DNA from: Lysobacterales bacterium
GTDB lineage: Bacteria; Pseudomonadota; Gammaproteobacteria; Xanthomonadales; Xanthomonadaceae
Direction of reading: 5' to 3'
Assembly: GCA_017302135.1 (NCBI GenBank)
Contig: JAFLDZ010000007.1
Location: 62,001-126,000 of the forward strand
Length of the DNA stretch: 64,000 bases
Positions 9,663 to 18,447 of the stretch are shown here, one piece after another (positions within the stretch are counted from its first letter, which is position 1; each line of letters begins with the position of its first letter). Both the position numbers and the translations under genes were made by a program. The notes below the pieces were generated by a model. That model made no database searches. It saw only the letters and a list, made by a program, of their open reading frames with translations, and was not told the origin of the DNA.

Positions 9663-10769
9663 ATGCCGCAGCGCATCTGGACGGCCTCCGCCATCCGCAA
9701 GATCGAAGCCGACTACAACCGGTCGGCGGACACCCATTTGATTCCGATGGATCTGCCGGGGTATCCCGGCATCGATCTGTATTTCAAGGACGAGTCCAGC
9801 CACCCGACCGGCAGCCTCAAGCATCGGCTTGCGCGTTCGCTGTTCCTGTACTCGCTGGCGAACGGCTGGCTGCGCGAGGGCGGGCCGGTGATCGAGGCGT
9901 CGAGCGGGTCCACGGCGGTGTCGGAAGCGTATTTCGCGCGCCTGCTTGGTTTGCCGTTCATCGCGGTGATGCCGAGCTGCACCTCGCCGGACAAGGTCCG
10001 CGCGATCGAATTCCACGGCGGTCGCTGCCATCTGGTCGACGATCCGGCGGCGATCAACGACGAGTCCGAGCGTCTCGCGCGCGAAACCGGCGGCCACTTC
10101 CTCGATCAGTTCACCTACGCCGAACGCGCCACCGATTGGCGCGCGAACAACAACATCGCCGAATCGATTTTCGTGCAGATGGCGCAGGAGCCGCATCGGG
10201 TGCCCGAATGGATCGTCTGCAGCCCCGGTACCGGCGGCACCGCCGCCACGCTGGGCCGCTACGTGCGCTATCGCCGCCACGACACCCGCGTGCTCTGCGC
10301 CGATCCCGAGCATTCGGTGTTCTTCGAGCACTTCGCCGGCACGCTGCGCGGCGATCCGCGCTGCGAACTCGCCCCGTGCTGCGGTTCCGGCATCGAGGGC
10401 ATCGGCCGGCCGAAAGTCGAGCGCAGCTTCATCGCCGCCTGCATCGACGCGATGCTGAAAGTGCCGGACGACTTGAGTCTCGCGGCGATGCGTCACGTCA
10501 GCGCGGCGCTGGGCCGCCGCGTCGGCGGCTCCACCGGCACGAACATGGTCGGCGTGCTGATCGCCGCCGAACGCATGCGCCGCGAAGGCCGCAGCGGTTC
10601 CATCGTCACCATCCTCTGCGACGGCGGCGAGCGCTATTCGCACAGCTACTACAACCCGGCGTGGTACGTGGCGCAGGGCATCGACACGGTCGAATCGGAT
10701 GCAGTGATCGCGCGGGCCGTCGAGGGCCAGCGTATCCCCGGGATCGAACTGCTTGCGCGCGAAGCCTGA
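9663..10769 (+). CDS. PLP-dependent cysteine synthase-family protein, Cds1-like cysteine desulfhydrase
   Basis: 368 aa, fold-type II PLP enzyme. The PLP lysine lies in [13 protein letters not shown], followed by the substrate-loop motif [14 protein letters not shown] and the phosphate-binding [12 protein letters not shown]. The run NAERATDW-like (here [17 protein letters not shown]) and the whole N-terminal half read like the mycobacterial L-cysteine desulfhydrase Cds1, which converts cysteine to pyruvate, ammonia and sulfide; this is recalled family knowledge. I chose ATG 9663 because the family begins a few residues before the [14 protein letters not shown] segment; an in-frame start at 9579 would add 28 atypical residues. 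It lies 266 bp after the NRPS on the same strand but looks like a conserved core gene, not a tailoring enzyme. A cysteine synthase activity cannot be excluded. Confidence 0.75.
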   Translation: MPQRIWTASAIRKIEADYNRSADTHLIPMDLPGYPGIDLYFKDESSHPTGSLKHRLARSLFLYSLANGWLREGGPVIEASSGSTAVSEAYFARLLGLPFIAVMPSCTSPDKVRAIEFHGGRCHLVDDPAAINDESERLARETGGHFLDQFTYAERATDWRANNNIAESIFVQMAQEPHRVPEWIVCSPGTGGTAATLGRYVRYRRHDTRVLCADPEHSVFFEHFAGTLRGDPRCELAPCCGSGIEGIGRPKVERSFIAACIDAMLKVPDDLSLAAMRHVSAALGRRVGGSTGTNMVGVLIAAERMRREGRSGSIVTILCDGGERYSHSYYNPAWYVAQGIDTVESDAVIARAVEGQRIPGIELLAREA

Positions 10770-10844
10770 AGCCTGCTGACAAGTTCCGGCGGAGCGTGCG
10801 CCGGCACGAGTTGCGCCGATGCGGAGAACGGCGACAATCGGCGC

Positions 10845-11936
10845 ATGCCCTCCGCGCCGCGCAAGATCATCCACATCGACATGGACGCGTTCTATGCGTC
10901 GGTCGAGCAGCGCGACGATCCGTCGCTGCGCGGCAAGCCGGTGGTGGTGGCGTGGCGGGGGGCGCGATCGGTGGTGTGCGCGGCGTCGTACGAGGCGCGC
11001 ACGTTCGGGGTGAGGTCGGCGATGCCGGCGGTGCGCGCGGAGCGGCTGTGTCCGCAGGCGGTGTTCGTGCCGCCGGATTTCGTGCGCTACAAGGCGGTGT
11101 CGCGGCAGGTGCGCGAGATCTTCGCGCGACATACCGATCTCATCGAGCCGCTGTCGCTGGACGAGGCGTATCTGGATGTCACCGCGCCGAAGACGCGCAC
11201 CGAAGCGGGCGAACCCGTCAGCGCGACCGCGATCGCCGAAACCATCCGCGCGCAGATCCGCGAGGAAACCCGGCTCACTGCATCCGCGGGCATCGCGCCG
11301 AACAAGTTCCTCGCCAAAATCGCGTCCGATTGGCGCAAACCCGACGGGCAGTTCGTGATCCGTCCGCATCAGGTCTACGACTTCCTCACACCGCTGCCGG
11401 TCGGCTGCATTCCCGGCGTGGGCAAGGTGGCGCAGCAGAAACTGGAGGCGCTGGGCGTGGCCACCGTCGGCGACCTGCGCGCGATCGATGTCGGGCGATT
11501 GCAGCATGCGTTCGGCAGCTTCGGCGTGCGTCTGCACGAGCGCGCGCAGGGCATCGACGAGCGCCCGGTGGAATCCGATCAGCCGGTGCAGTCGATTTCC
11601 TCGGAGGACACGTTCGAGCGCGATGTGTTGATCGACGAACTGGAGCCGGCCATCCGTCGGCTTGCGGAGAAAACCTGGGAAGCGTCGCGCAAGGTCGAGC
11701 GCGTCGGCCGCACCGTGGTGCTGAAACTGAAGACCGCGCAGTTCCGCATCCTGACCCGCAGCCATACGCCGGACGCGCCGCCGGCATCGCTGGAGGAATT
11801 CGTGGAGATCGCGCTGATGCTGCGCGATCGCGTCGAACTGCCGCTGCGCACCCGCTATCGACTGGTGGGCGTGGGGCTCGGCGGTTTCCGCGATCGCGAC
11901 GAATCACAGCCGCAGCCGGAGTTGTTTTCGCGCTGA
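10845..11936 (+). CDS. dinB: DNA polymerase IV (Y-family translesion polymerase)
   Basis: 363 aa, the usual length for DinB. The N-terminal IHIDMDAFYASVEQ carries the first metal-binding aspartate, and PLSLDEAYLDVT carries the catalytic Asp-Glu pair of the palm. The thumb (helix-hairpin-helix, PVGCIPGVGKV) and a little-finger domain follow. It performs error-prone bypass synthesis. A C-terminal beta-clamp binding peptide is plausible in the last residues (QPQPELFSR). It ends 2 bp before the convergent subtilase gene. No LexA box was identified in the 75-bp upstream gap. Confidence 0.95.
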   Translation: MPSAPRKIIHIDMDAFYASVEQRDDPSLRGKPVVVAWRGARSVVCAASYEARTFGVRSAMPAVRAERLCPQAVFVPPDFVRYKAVSRQVREIFARHTDLIEPLSLDEAYLDVTAPKTRTEAGEPVSATAIAETIRAQIREETRLTASAGIAPNKFLAKIASDWRKPDGQFVIRPHQVYDFLTPLPVGCIPGVGKVAQQKLEALGVATVGDLRAIDVGRLQHAFGSFGVRLHERAQGIDERPVESDQPVQSISSEDTFERDVLIDELEPAIRRLAEKTWEASRKVERVGRTVVLKLKTAQFRILTRSHTPDAPPASLEEFVEIALMLRDRVELPLRTRYRLVGVGLGGFRDRDESQPQPELFSR

Positions 11937-11938
11937 GC

Positions 11939-13636
11939 TTATTTCGACGGCGCGGATTTCTTCGGCTTCGCCTTAGGCGCCTTCACTTGCGCCACCGCTT
12001 TCGCCGCATCGATCCGACCGTAGCCGAATTTGTTCGAATGTCCGTTGGCTTTGTATGCGGACGCCGGACCGATCTTCTTCGCGCTTGCGATGAGCGCCGC
12101 GCGCACGTCTTCGACGGTCATGTCCGGTTTCAGAGACAGCATCAGCCCGCAGAGGCCGGCGACCAATGGCGTCGCCGCCGAGGTGCCGCCGAAGTCATTG
12201 GTGAACAGGCCATCGGCGCCGCCCGCAGTGGCATCGCCGGTGTTGAAGCCGCGCCCGGGCGTGGAGACATCGGTGGTGAAGATCGCACGCGTGCCGCCGT
12301 TCGACGGCGCGACCACGCAGACCTGCGGGCCACGGTTGGAATAGTCGGCCAGTTCGTCGGCGTCGGTCGAGGCGCCGACCGCGATCGCGTTCGGATCGGA
12401 GGCGGGGTAATCGATGCGGTTGTGCGCTTCGTTGCCGGTCGCGCACACCACCACCGCACCGCGCCCTTTGCGACCGAAGCGACGCGCATCCTGCAGCGCG
12501 AATTCGATGTCGGGACTTTTCGCGCCGCCCCACGAGCAAGAGATCACGTCGGCGAACGCGGCGGCGTAGCGGATCGCATCGGCGACCTGGCTTTCGCTGG
12601 CCAGATCGTCGGCGTGGAAAACCTTCACCGGCAGCAATCGACAGTTCGGTGCGATGCCGTAGGCGCGGGGGCCACGACCCACCGCGACACCGGCGCAGCA
12701 GGTGCCGTGGATATCGTTGCCGCTCATCAGCTCGAACGGCGCGCGGAAGCGCTTCGGGCGCGGATTGAAGTGATCGATATCATCCTCTGGCAGATAGAAA
12801 TCGCGGCCGACCAGATCGCGCGGTTCGTCCGGGTCGGCGTTGCGCAGGAGGTTGCCGCGCAGTTCGGGGTGTTCGACATCGACGCCGTCGTCGAGCACGG
12901 CGATGGTGATCGCGCGTTTGCCGCGCGTGGTCTCCCAGGCCTTGCCGGCACCGACCAGACGCAGATGCCACTGCTTGGATGAGGGCGTGTTTGATGAGGG
13001 CCCTTTCGATGAGGCCGTGTTCGACGCCGCTGCGCTGCGGCGGAACTGGGAGACGAAGTTCGGCGCAGCGAACGCCACTTCGTCCAACGCGCTCAGTCGT
13101 GCGGCCAGGCGGATGAGTTCTTCGCCGGGATGGCGCAGCGCGGTGTCGCTGAGGATCATCTGATCCGGAATCATCGGATTGCGGAGATGCAGCGTGAGCC
13201 CGCTGTCGCGCAGGATCGCGCTGCGGACTTTCGCCGGCACCTGCGCTTTGAAACGCAGCACGATTTCCTTGTAGAGGATCCGCATCAGCTGCGTTTCGCG
13301 ATCCATGTAGGCGGTGACCGTCTTGCGTTCCAGCACGTTGCCCAGCGCCCTGGTCGCCGATCTGGCGCGTGCGGCGGTCGGCGCTTTCGCGGCGCCGCGA
13401 CTGGGCACCTCGAAAAAAGTCTGCGCCGCGCGCATCACCCGGCCCGTCACCATCGCCGCGACGGCGGTGCCGGACAGACGCGCGACGGTTTCGCCGTCGA
13501 CGGCTTCGAAGCTCAGCGGCAGGCGGTCGAGTTCGATCCATTCGCCGTTCGCCATGCGCATGCCGACATCGGAGCGGGTCGCGGTTTCGACGATCATCGG
13601 TGCGAGTTCCGCCGGGTCGACGAAAATGGAATTCAT
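11939..13636 (-). CDS. S8 family serine peptidase (subtilase)
   Basis: 565 aa. The catalytic triad is visible: Asp in IAVLDDGVDVEHPEL, His in GNDIHGTCCAGV and Ser in GGTSAATPLVAG. The first ~200 residues contain a fervidolysin-like prodomain segment (VLRFKAQVPAKVRSAIL to APNFVSQFRR), then a low-complexity Ser/Asn/Lys linker encoded by short tandem repeats near 12980-13020. No signal peptide is evident, so the location is uncertain. ATG 13636 has GAGG 6 nt upstream. It is probably cotranscribed with the upstream gene 13679-14179 (42-bp gap), which encodes a second prodomain-like protein. Confidence 0.88.
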   Translation of the reverse strand: MNSIFVDPAELAPMIVETATRSDVGMRMANGEWIELDRLPLSFEAVDGETVARLSGTAVAAMVTGRVMRAAQTFFEVPSRGAAKAPTAARARSATRALGNVLERKTVTAYMDRETQLMRILYKEIVLRFKAQVPAKVRSAILRDSGLTLHLRNPMIPDQMILSDTALRHPGEELIRLAARLSALDEVAFAAPNFVSQFRRSAAASNTASSKGPSSNTPSSKQWHLRLVGAGKAWETTRGKRAITIAVLDDGVDVEHPELRGNLLRNADPDEPRDLVGRDFYLPEDDIDHFNPRPKRFRAPFELMSGNDIHGTCCAGVAVGRGPRAYGIAPNCRLLPVKVFHADDLASESQVADAIRYAAAFADVISCSWGGAKSPDIEFALQDARRFGRKGRGAVVVCATGNEAHNRIDYPASDPNAIAVGASTDADELADYSNRGPQVCVVAPSNGGTRAIFTTDVSTPGRGFNTGDATAGGADGLFTNDFGGTSAATPLVAGLCGLMLSLKPDMTVEDVRAALIASAKKIGPASAYKANGHSNKFGYGRIDAAKAVAQVKAPKAKPKKSAPSK

Positions 13637-13678
13637 TGCGGCCTCACGTCCTGTAAGGGAGTCGGTGGCAGGCGGGTG

Positions 13679-14179
13679 TTACGAGCGGTTGTAAGCGCTT
13701 TCGGCGTCGAACCAGACGGCTTCGATCTGTTCGTCGTCTTCGATCTTGCCGCTCACGTCGGGCAGGAAAACGTCGCTGCCTGCGGAGGGTTTGAACAGCG
13801 CCTGTTGCTTGGTGAATTTGGCGCGGCCGACGAATTCCAGCCCGTAGGTGCTGGCGACGCTGCGCAGTTTCTGTTCGCTGGCATCGTTGTCGAAGCGCAG
13901 CGACAGCAGGCCGGTCGGATAGCGGTAACGCCCATCCGCATCGACCATGGCCGGCAGCACCACGAAATCCGGCCCCAGCAGGCGGTGCAGGTCGCGCCAG
14001 CCCGCGCGTGCGGTCTTCGGCGATTTGTTCAGCTTCACGACCCAGCCGGGCATCCGTCCGCCCAGCGGTTCGACGCTGGCCAGGCCATCCAGGCGGGAAA
14101 GGCCGGCGGTCGGAATCGTCGGGGCGACAGGCCTGACGACGAAAAGACCGGGGCTGATGTGTTCGGAGCTGGACGGCAT
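13679..14179 (-). CDS. Hypothetical protein, subtilase-prodomain-like partner
   Basis: 166 aa from ATG 14179, which has GAAGG 6 nt upstream; a GTG at 14233 lacks a ribosome site. The central part (LSLRFDNDASEQKLRSVAS, then YGLEFVGRAKFTKQQALF) resembles the inhibitory prodomain seen in S8 peptidases: a strand-helix-strand with a glycine turn. It sits directly upstream of the S8 peptidase gene on the same strand. I infer that it may bind, inhibit or chaperone that peptidase. There is no catalytic motif and no signal peptide. Confidence 0.6.
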   Translation of the reverse strand: MPSSSEHISPGLFVVRPVAPTIPTAGLSRLDGLASVEPLGGRMPGWVVKLNKSPKTARAGWRDLHRLLGPDFVVLPAMVDADGRYRYPTGLLSLRFDNDASEQKLRSVASTYGLEFVGRAKFTKQQALFKPSAGSDVFLPDVSGKIEDDEQIEAVWFDAESAYNRS

Positions 14180-14352
14180 GACGCCCTTCGGAGGAGCGGG
14201 GTACTGAAAGCGCCGCGGATCGGCGCAGGACACTGGATATCATAGCCTGAGAGACACGCGCAATCGCGATGCGTGCGCCAGCTGAATGGATGGCGGAGCC
14301 GGGAGGCGATGCGCCGCTCCCGGCTCCGGTTTGGGCGGATCACTGCAGCCGA

Positions 14353-16200
14353 TCACCGCATCGGTCGATAACGCAGGGTCAACGACCATTCGCGGCCGGG
14401 CTGGTTGTAGAAGGCTGCGGTTTCGTAGCGCTTGTCGAAGACATTCGCGACCCGCGCCTGCAGGGTCCAGTCGGGTGCAAAGGCGTATTCGCCGCGCACA
14501 TCGAGGGTGGAGAAGCCGCCCAGTTGCCGGAGATTGGCGAGGTCGTCGTAACGACGGCCCTCGGCGACACCGGTGAAACCCAGGTGAAACCTGCCGATGC
14601 CGCGATCCAGCTCCAGCCGCGCCGTATTGCGCGCGCGACGCGGGAGATCGTGGCCGGAGGCGCGATCTTCCGGCTCGAGCCAGCTGGCGCTGGCGCCGAG
14701 GTCCCAGCCGAAGACGCTGCTGTCCACGCGCAATTCCGCACCGCGCAGACGGGCGCGGGCAATATTGTTCGGTATGAACAGCGTGGCGTCGAAGGCGATC
14801 AGATCGTCGACATCGGTGGTGAACGCGTCCAGACGCAAGCGGGTGGTGTCGCCGCGCCAGGCGAGACCAACCTCGTGGGTCTTCGAGGACTCCGGGCGCA
14901 GTGCCGGGTTGCTGAAGAACGGGTAATACAGCTCGTTGAAGGTCGGCGCCTTGAACGCGGTGCCGTAGCTGGCGGTGACGCGCCAAGCGTCGGCGAAGTC
15001 CAGGCCCCACGCGGCGGTGCCGGTGGTTTGGCCGCCGAACTGGTCGTTGTCGTCGCGACGCAAAGCCAGTTGCACGTCGTGCGTGCCGAACGCGGCCGTG
15101 TCGAGCCGGCCCTGATACTGCGCGAACGCTGCGCGGTTGCTGCGTCGGGTGTCGTCGTAATCGGTGTCGCTGTCGATGCGGTCGCGCAGCCAGTCGACGC
15201 CGAGGGTCAGCAGATGCGCGTCGGCCAGCGCAATGTCGGCCTGCACCGATGCGCTGTCGCGGCGGCTGGCGAAGTCGCCGTTGGCGACGCTGCCGATGAA
15301 ATTGTCGGAGGCATCCTGGTTGCTGCCGATGTTGAAGCGCAGGTCGATGCGATCGCTCGCTTTCCAGCGCAACTGTGCGCCGAGCGCCTGCTGCACGATG
15401 TCGGAGCGGTTGACGAAGCTGCCGTCGTAGTCATTGTGTCCGCGCACGTGCAGCGCGTTGCCCTGCAGTTCGAGGGATTCGCCGATGTTCATGCCGCCGC
15501 GCAGCGAAAGCGAACGGCTGTCGTAACCGTCGCGGTCGGGTTCCTCGGTGAAACAGCCGGCGAACAGCGTGCTCGAACCGCGACAGGCGTCGATGCCATC
15601 GGTGCGCTGATAGGCGGTATCGAGACCGAACCAACCGCGCTCGCCGCCCCCGCCGACGCCGACGCCGACTTCGCGACGCCCGTGGCTGCCGGCGCCGACG
15701 TGGAAGCGAACGTTGGTCGCGCCGCGATCGCGGCGGGTGAAAACCTGGATCACGCCGCCGATCGCATCCGAGCCGTACAGGCTGGAGCGCGGCCCGCGCA
15801 CGATTTCGATGCGGTCGATCAACGCGACCGGCAGGTCCTGGAACGAGGCGAGACCGGAAGTGGCCGATCCGATGCGTACGCCATCGACCAGCACGAGGAC
15901 GTGGTCCGATTCGCTGCCGCGCACGAACAGCGCGCTGAGTTTTCCGGTGCCGCCCTGATTGCTCAGATTGATGCCGGCGCGACCGCGAAGCAGTTCGCCG
16001 AGCGAACCGGCCTGGCTGCGTGCGATCGCCTCACGATCGATCACTTCGACCGGCGCCAGCGCGGCGTCGGTGGTGATCGCGGTGCGCGTGGCGGTGACCA
16101 CGACTTCGTCGAGTGTGTCGGCGCCGTTCGATTGCGCCAACGCAGTGAAGGGAAGGGCGCCCGCGATCGCGAGGGCCAGAGGATATTTCGAACAAGACAT
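14353..16200 (-). CDS. btuB: TonB-dependent vitamin B12 receptor
   Basis: 615 aa outer-membrane transporter. ATG 16200 gives MSCSKYPLALAIAGALPFTALAQ, a good Sec signal peptide, and has GGAG about 9 nt upstream; upstream in-frame starts would bury the signal. After cleavage the TonB box DTLDEVVVTATR follows, then the plug domain (LFVRGSESDHVLVLVDGVRIG, RIEIVRGPRSSLYGSDAIGGVI) and a 22-strand barrel ending in an aromatic-rich strand. The cobalamin riboswitch immediately upstream fixes the substrate as a corrinoid. No other cobalamin genes are nearby. Confidence 0.93.
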   Translation of the reverse strand: MSCSKYPLALAIAGALPFTALAQSNGADTLDEVVVTATRTAITTDAALAPVEVIDREAIARSQAGSLGELLRGRAGINLSNQGGTGKLSALFVRGSESDHVLVLVDGVRIGSATSGLASFQDLPVALIDRIEIVRGPRSSLYGSDAIGGVIQVFTRRDRGATNVRFHVGAGSHGRREVGVGVGGGGERGWFGLDTAYQRTDGIDACRGSSTLFAGCFTEEPDRDGYDSRSLSLRGGMNIGESLELQGNALHVRGHNDYDGSFVNRSDIVQQALGAQLRWKASDRIDLRFNIGSNQDASDNFIGSVANGDFASRRDSASVQADIALADAHLLTLGVDWLRDRIDSDTDYDDTRRSNRAAFAQYQGRLDTAAFGTHDVQLALRRDDNDQFGGQTTGTAAWGLDFADAWRVTASYGTAFKAPTFNELYYPFFSNPALRPESSKTHEVGLAWRGDTTRLRLDAFTTDVDDLIAFDATLFIPNNIARARLRGAELRVDSSVFGWDLGASASWLEPEDRASGHDLPRRARNTARLELDRGIGRFHLGFTGVAEGRRYDDLANLRQLGGFSTLDVRGEYAFAPDWTLQARVANVFDKRYETAAFYNQPGREWSLTLRYRPMR

Positions 16201-16351
16201 GCGGGACTCCATCGCGCACACCCGCGCGCGGTGAGATGGGGTGGAGTCGCGAACGGAGAGAAACAGCGAGCGGCCGGCGAGACGCATGCAAGGCATGGGC
16301 ATGGCGGCAACATCGCCGCAATGCCCTCCGCATCGCAACCGTGAACTCCAA

Positions 16352-16560
16352 GGCCGGTCTCCGGGCTCATGCGCGAACAGGGCGATGCCTGTTCAGCCGT
16401 CGCGCCTTCCCATGTCGTCATCGAGCGATAACGGATCACAGTGGCGGATGCGATGGCTTGACGCACTTACCGTTGCGGGGGCAGCGCCGGCATTGCGCCA
16501 TGGATGGCGCGCACCGGCTTCCCGTTTCAACCTTCGGACGGTTGTCCTTGGGTCACCTCG
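16352..16560 (-). promoter_or_regulatory. Cobalamin (AdoCbl) riboswitch
   Basis: Read on the minus strand, the leader contains GGTTGAAACGGGAAGCCGGT, then a GCCGCTGCCCCCGCAA-type core (CGCTGCCCCGCAACGGTAAG), GCCACTG, GGGAAGG and the closing B12-box AGCCCGGAGACCGGCC at 16352-16367. All are hallmarks of the class. It lies ~150 nt before btuB and should repress it when B12 is abundant. Confidence 0.95.
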
Positions 16561-16610
16561 AAGCGCGCGCAGTGTACCTCAGCGGTGCTCGGCAGGTGAG
16601 GCGAGACGGA

Positions 16611-16991
16611 TCAGTCGGCGTGGCCGCTGTCGGGTTCGTCGAAGAGATTGAACGCGGGTGCCGAGTCTTCTTCGCGCATCGTATGCGTGGTGGTGACCGG
16701 TGAGGCCGCCGGCCGGCCGCGCGGCGGCGGCAACTGCGCGATGGCCGCATCGGCGGCGATCAACAGCTCGCTGCGGCGTTCGCTGGGCACATCCTGCCAG
16801 TGGCAGTCGAGCAGCGCGCCTTCCAGCGCGTACAGCAGGTTGAGGCTGGGTTTGAAGCCGGCGCGCTTGACGCGCATGAAGGCTTCCAGCGCACCGATCG
16901 CGCGCAATTCGTCTTCGGTTCGCAGACCGACCTGGCGCAGCCATGCTGCGCTTTTCGGGCCGATATTGCGGAGTTTCAGCGGAGTGGCCAT
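16611..16991 (-). CDS. TfoX/Sxy C-terminal-domain protein
   Basis: 126 aa. The first ~80 residues form the helix-hairpin-helix-like TfoX C-terminal domain: LRNIGPKSAAWLRQVGL, then EDELRAIGALEAFMRVK and LLYALEGALLDCHW. The N-terminal Sxy domain is absent, as is common in this family. The C-terminal ~45 residues are Pro/Thr/Asp-rich and look disordered. The family is linked to competence regulation, but the role of C-terminal-only members is unclear. It has its own gap upstream with a short tandem repeat (17046-17070). Confidence 0.75.
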   Translation of the reverse strand: MATPLKLRNIGPKSAAWLRQVGLRTEDELRAIGALEAFMRVKRAGFKPSLNLLYALEGALLDCHWQDVPSERRSELLIAADAAIAQLPPPRGRPAASPVTTTHTMREEDSAPAFNLFDEPDSGHAD

Positions 16992-17065
16992 GCGGTTCCG
17001 TCGTCGAGAGGAGTTGCGGGGCTCGCGCTTCGAACGCTCGCGTGTCGAAGCTTACGCGCCGAAGC

Positions 17066-17560
17066 TTACGCGTTCCTGCGCAGGCTGCGTACGAACAGCG
17101 CGGCGATGGTTTCGATCCCTGCCTGATCTTCAACGTCGAATCGTCCGGGAACCGGACTGTCCAGATCCAGTACGCCGATCAGCGCGTCGTCCAGCAGCAG
17201 CGGTACCACCAGTTCAGAACGCGATGCGGCATCGCAGGCGATGTGGCCGGGGAAGTCATGGACATCGGCGATGCACTGCGTCTGTCGGGTCGTGGCGGCC
17301 GCGCCGCAGACACCCTTGTCGAGCGGAATGCGGACGCAGGCAGGCAGGCCCTGGAACGGACCGACCACCAGTTCGGTGCCGTCGAAGAAATAAAAACCGG
17401 CCCAGTTCAGATCCGGCAGCGCGTGATAAACCAGCGCGGACAGATTCGCGGCGTTGGCGATGCGATCGCATTCGCCAGCGAGCAGCGCCTCGGCCTGCGC
17501 GGCGAGCTGGGCGTACTGTTCCGGCTTGCTGCCGGAGAGCGGGATGGAGGCGAAACTCAT
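17066..17560 (-). CDS. msrC: Free methionine-(R)-sulfoxide reductase (GAF domain)
   Basis: 164 aa single GAF domain, full length for fRMsr. The family signature NWAGFYFFDGTELVVGPFQG is present. The three cysteines of the catalytic and resolving set are visible in LPACVRIP, GVCGAA and HIACDAASRSE. It reduces free Met-R-O with thioredoxin. It is divergent from bioD, with 77 bp between the starts. Confidence 0.9.
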   Translation of the reverse strand: MSFASIPLSGSKPEQYAQLAAQAEALLAGECDRIANAANLSALVYHALPDLNWAGFYFFDGTELVVGPFQGLPACVRIPLDKGVCGAAATTRQTQCIADVHDFPGHIACDAASRSELVVPLLLDDALIGVLDLDSPVPGRFDVEDQAGIETIAALFVRSLRRNA

Positions 17561-17637
17561 GCGCCCAGTGTAGCAGCGGCGTCTGCGGCGTTTACCATGC
17601 GCATGATCCCTCCACTCAGGCGCACAGCGGCGGACGC

Positions 17638-18339
17638 ATGACGGTCTCTGTTACCGAAGCCACCCGTGGCGTATTCGTCACCGGCACCGATACCGGCGTG
17701 GGCAAGACGATCGTGAGCGTTGCGCTGCTCCATCGCCTCCGTGCCGCCGGTCTGCGTACCGTCGGCATGAAGCCGGTCGCCAGCGGCTGTGAACGCACAC
17801 CCGATGGCTGGCGCAACGACGATGCGCTGCGCCTGCAGGCCGCAAGCGATCCGCGACCGGCGTATCAGGACGTCAATCCGTACGCGTTGGAACGACCCAC
17901 GGCACCGCAGCTCGCGGCACGTGCGATGGGTATCCAGGTGGATCTTTCGCATCTGAAGGCTGCGCATGCACGCCTTGCTGCGCAGGCCGATGCGGTAATA
18001 GTCGAAGGTGTCGGCGGTTGGGCCGCACCGCTGGAGGACGGACTGGACCAGGTCGATTTGGTGCGGAGATTCGGCTTGCCGGTGGTGCTGGTGGTGGGCC
18101 TGCGCCTGGGTTGCCTCAATCACGCCCGACTCACTGCGCGTGCGATCCAGAGCGATGGAGTGCGATTGACCGGATGGATCGGCAACAGCGTCGATCCCGC
18201 GTTCGCCGAACGCGACGAGTACGTCGAACTGCTGCGCGCCGCGCTGCCGGCGCCGTGTCTCGGTGTGTTGCCGTACGCCGAATCGCCGGATACGGCAACG
18301 ATGGCATCGTGGTTGTCGATGCCATCGGGATTTTCGTAG
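17638..18339 (+). CDS. bioD: Dethiobiotin synthetase
   Basis: 233 aa. The P-loop TGTDTGVGKTIVSVALL is near the N terminus, then GMKPVASGC with the substrate/Mg lysine and Glu in VEGVGGW. It closes the ureido ring in biotin synthesis, from DAPA, CO2 and ATP. ATG 17638 is the start that places the P-loop at residue ~14, as in the family; longer in-frame readings upstream run through the msrC antisense region. The stop codon lies inside a REP-like palindrome. No other bio genes are adjacent. Confidence 0.93.
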   Translation: MTVSVTEATRGVFVTGTDTGVGKTIVSVALLHRLRAAGLRTVGMKPVASGCERTPDGWRNDDALRLQAASDPRPAYQDVNPYALERPTAPQLAARAMGIQVDLSHLKAAHARLAAQADAVIVEGVGGWAAPLEDGLDQVDLVRRFGLPVVLVVGLRLGCLNHARLTARAIQSDGVRLTGWIGNSVDPAFAERDEYVELLRAALPAPCLGVLPYAESPDTATMASWLSMPSGFS

Positions 18340-18360
18340 GGCGGGTCTTGACCCGCCGCT
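18336..18360. repeat. REP-like palindrome
   Basis: The core GGCGGGTCTTGACCCGCC forms a 7-bp stem flanked by GTAG. This motif is common between genes in Xanthomonads. It overlaps the bioD stop codon and may end transcription or stabilise the message. Confidence 0.6.
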
Positions 18361-18447
18361 TTGCTCTTTTTCGATGCATCGAAAAATCATCGAGGCAGAT
18401 TCGATCATCGCCTGGTGCGGATACCTATGGTGTGTATAAGCCTCGCC

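Noticed and set aside
9561..12982. Long open frames overlapping cds1-like, dinB and the subtilase in other frames
   Set aside because: Low-complexity Arg/Ala/His products; the annotated genes show clear family motifs in their own frames.
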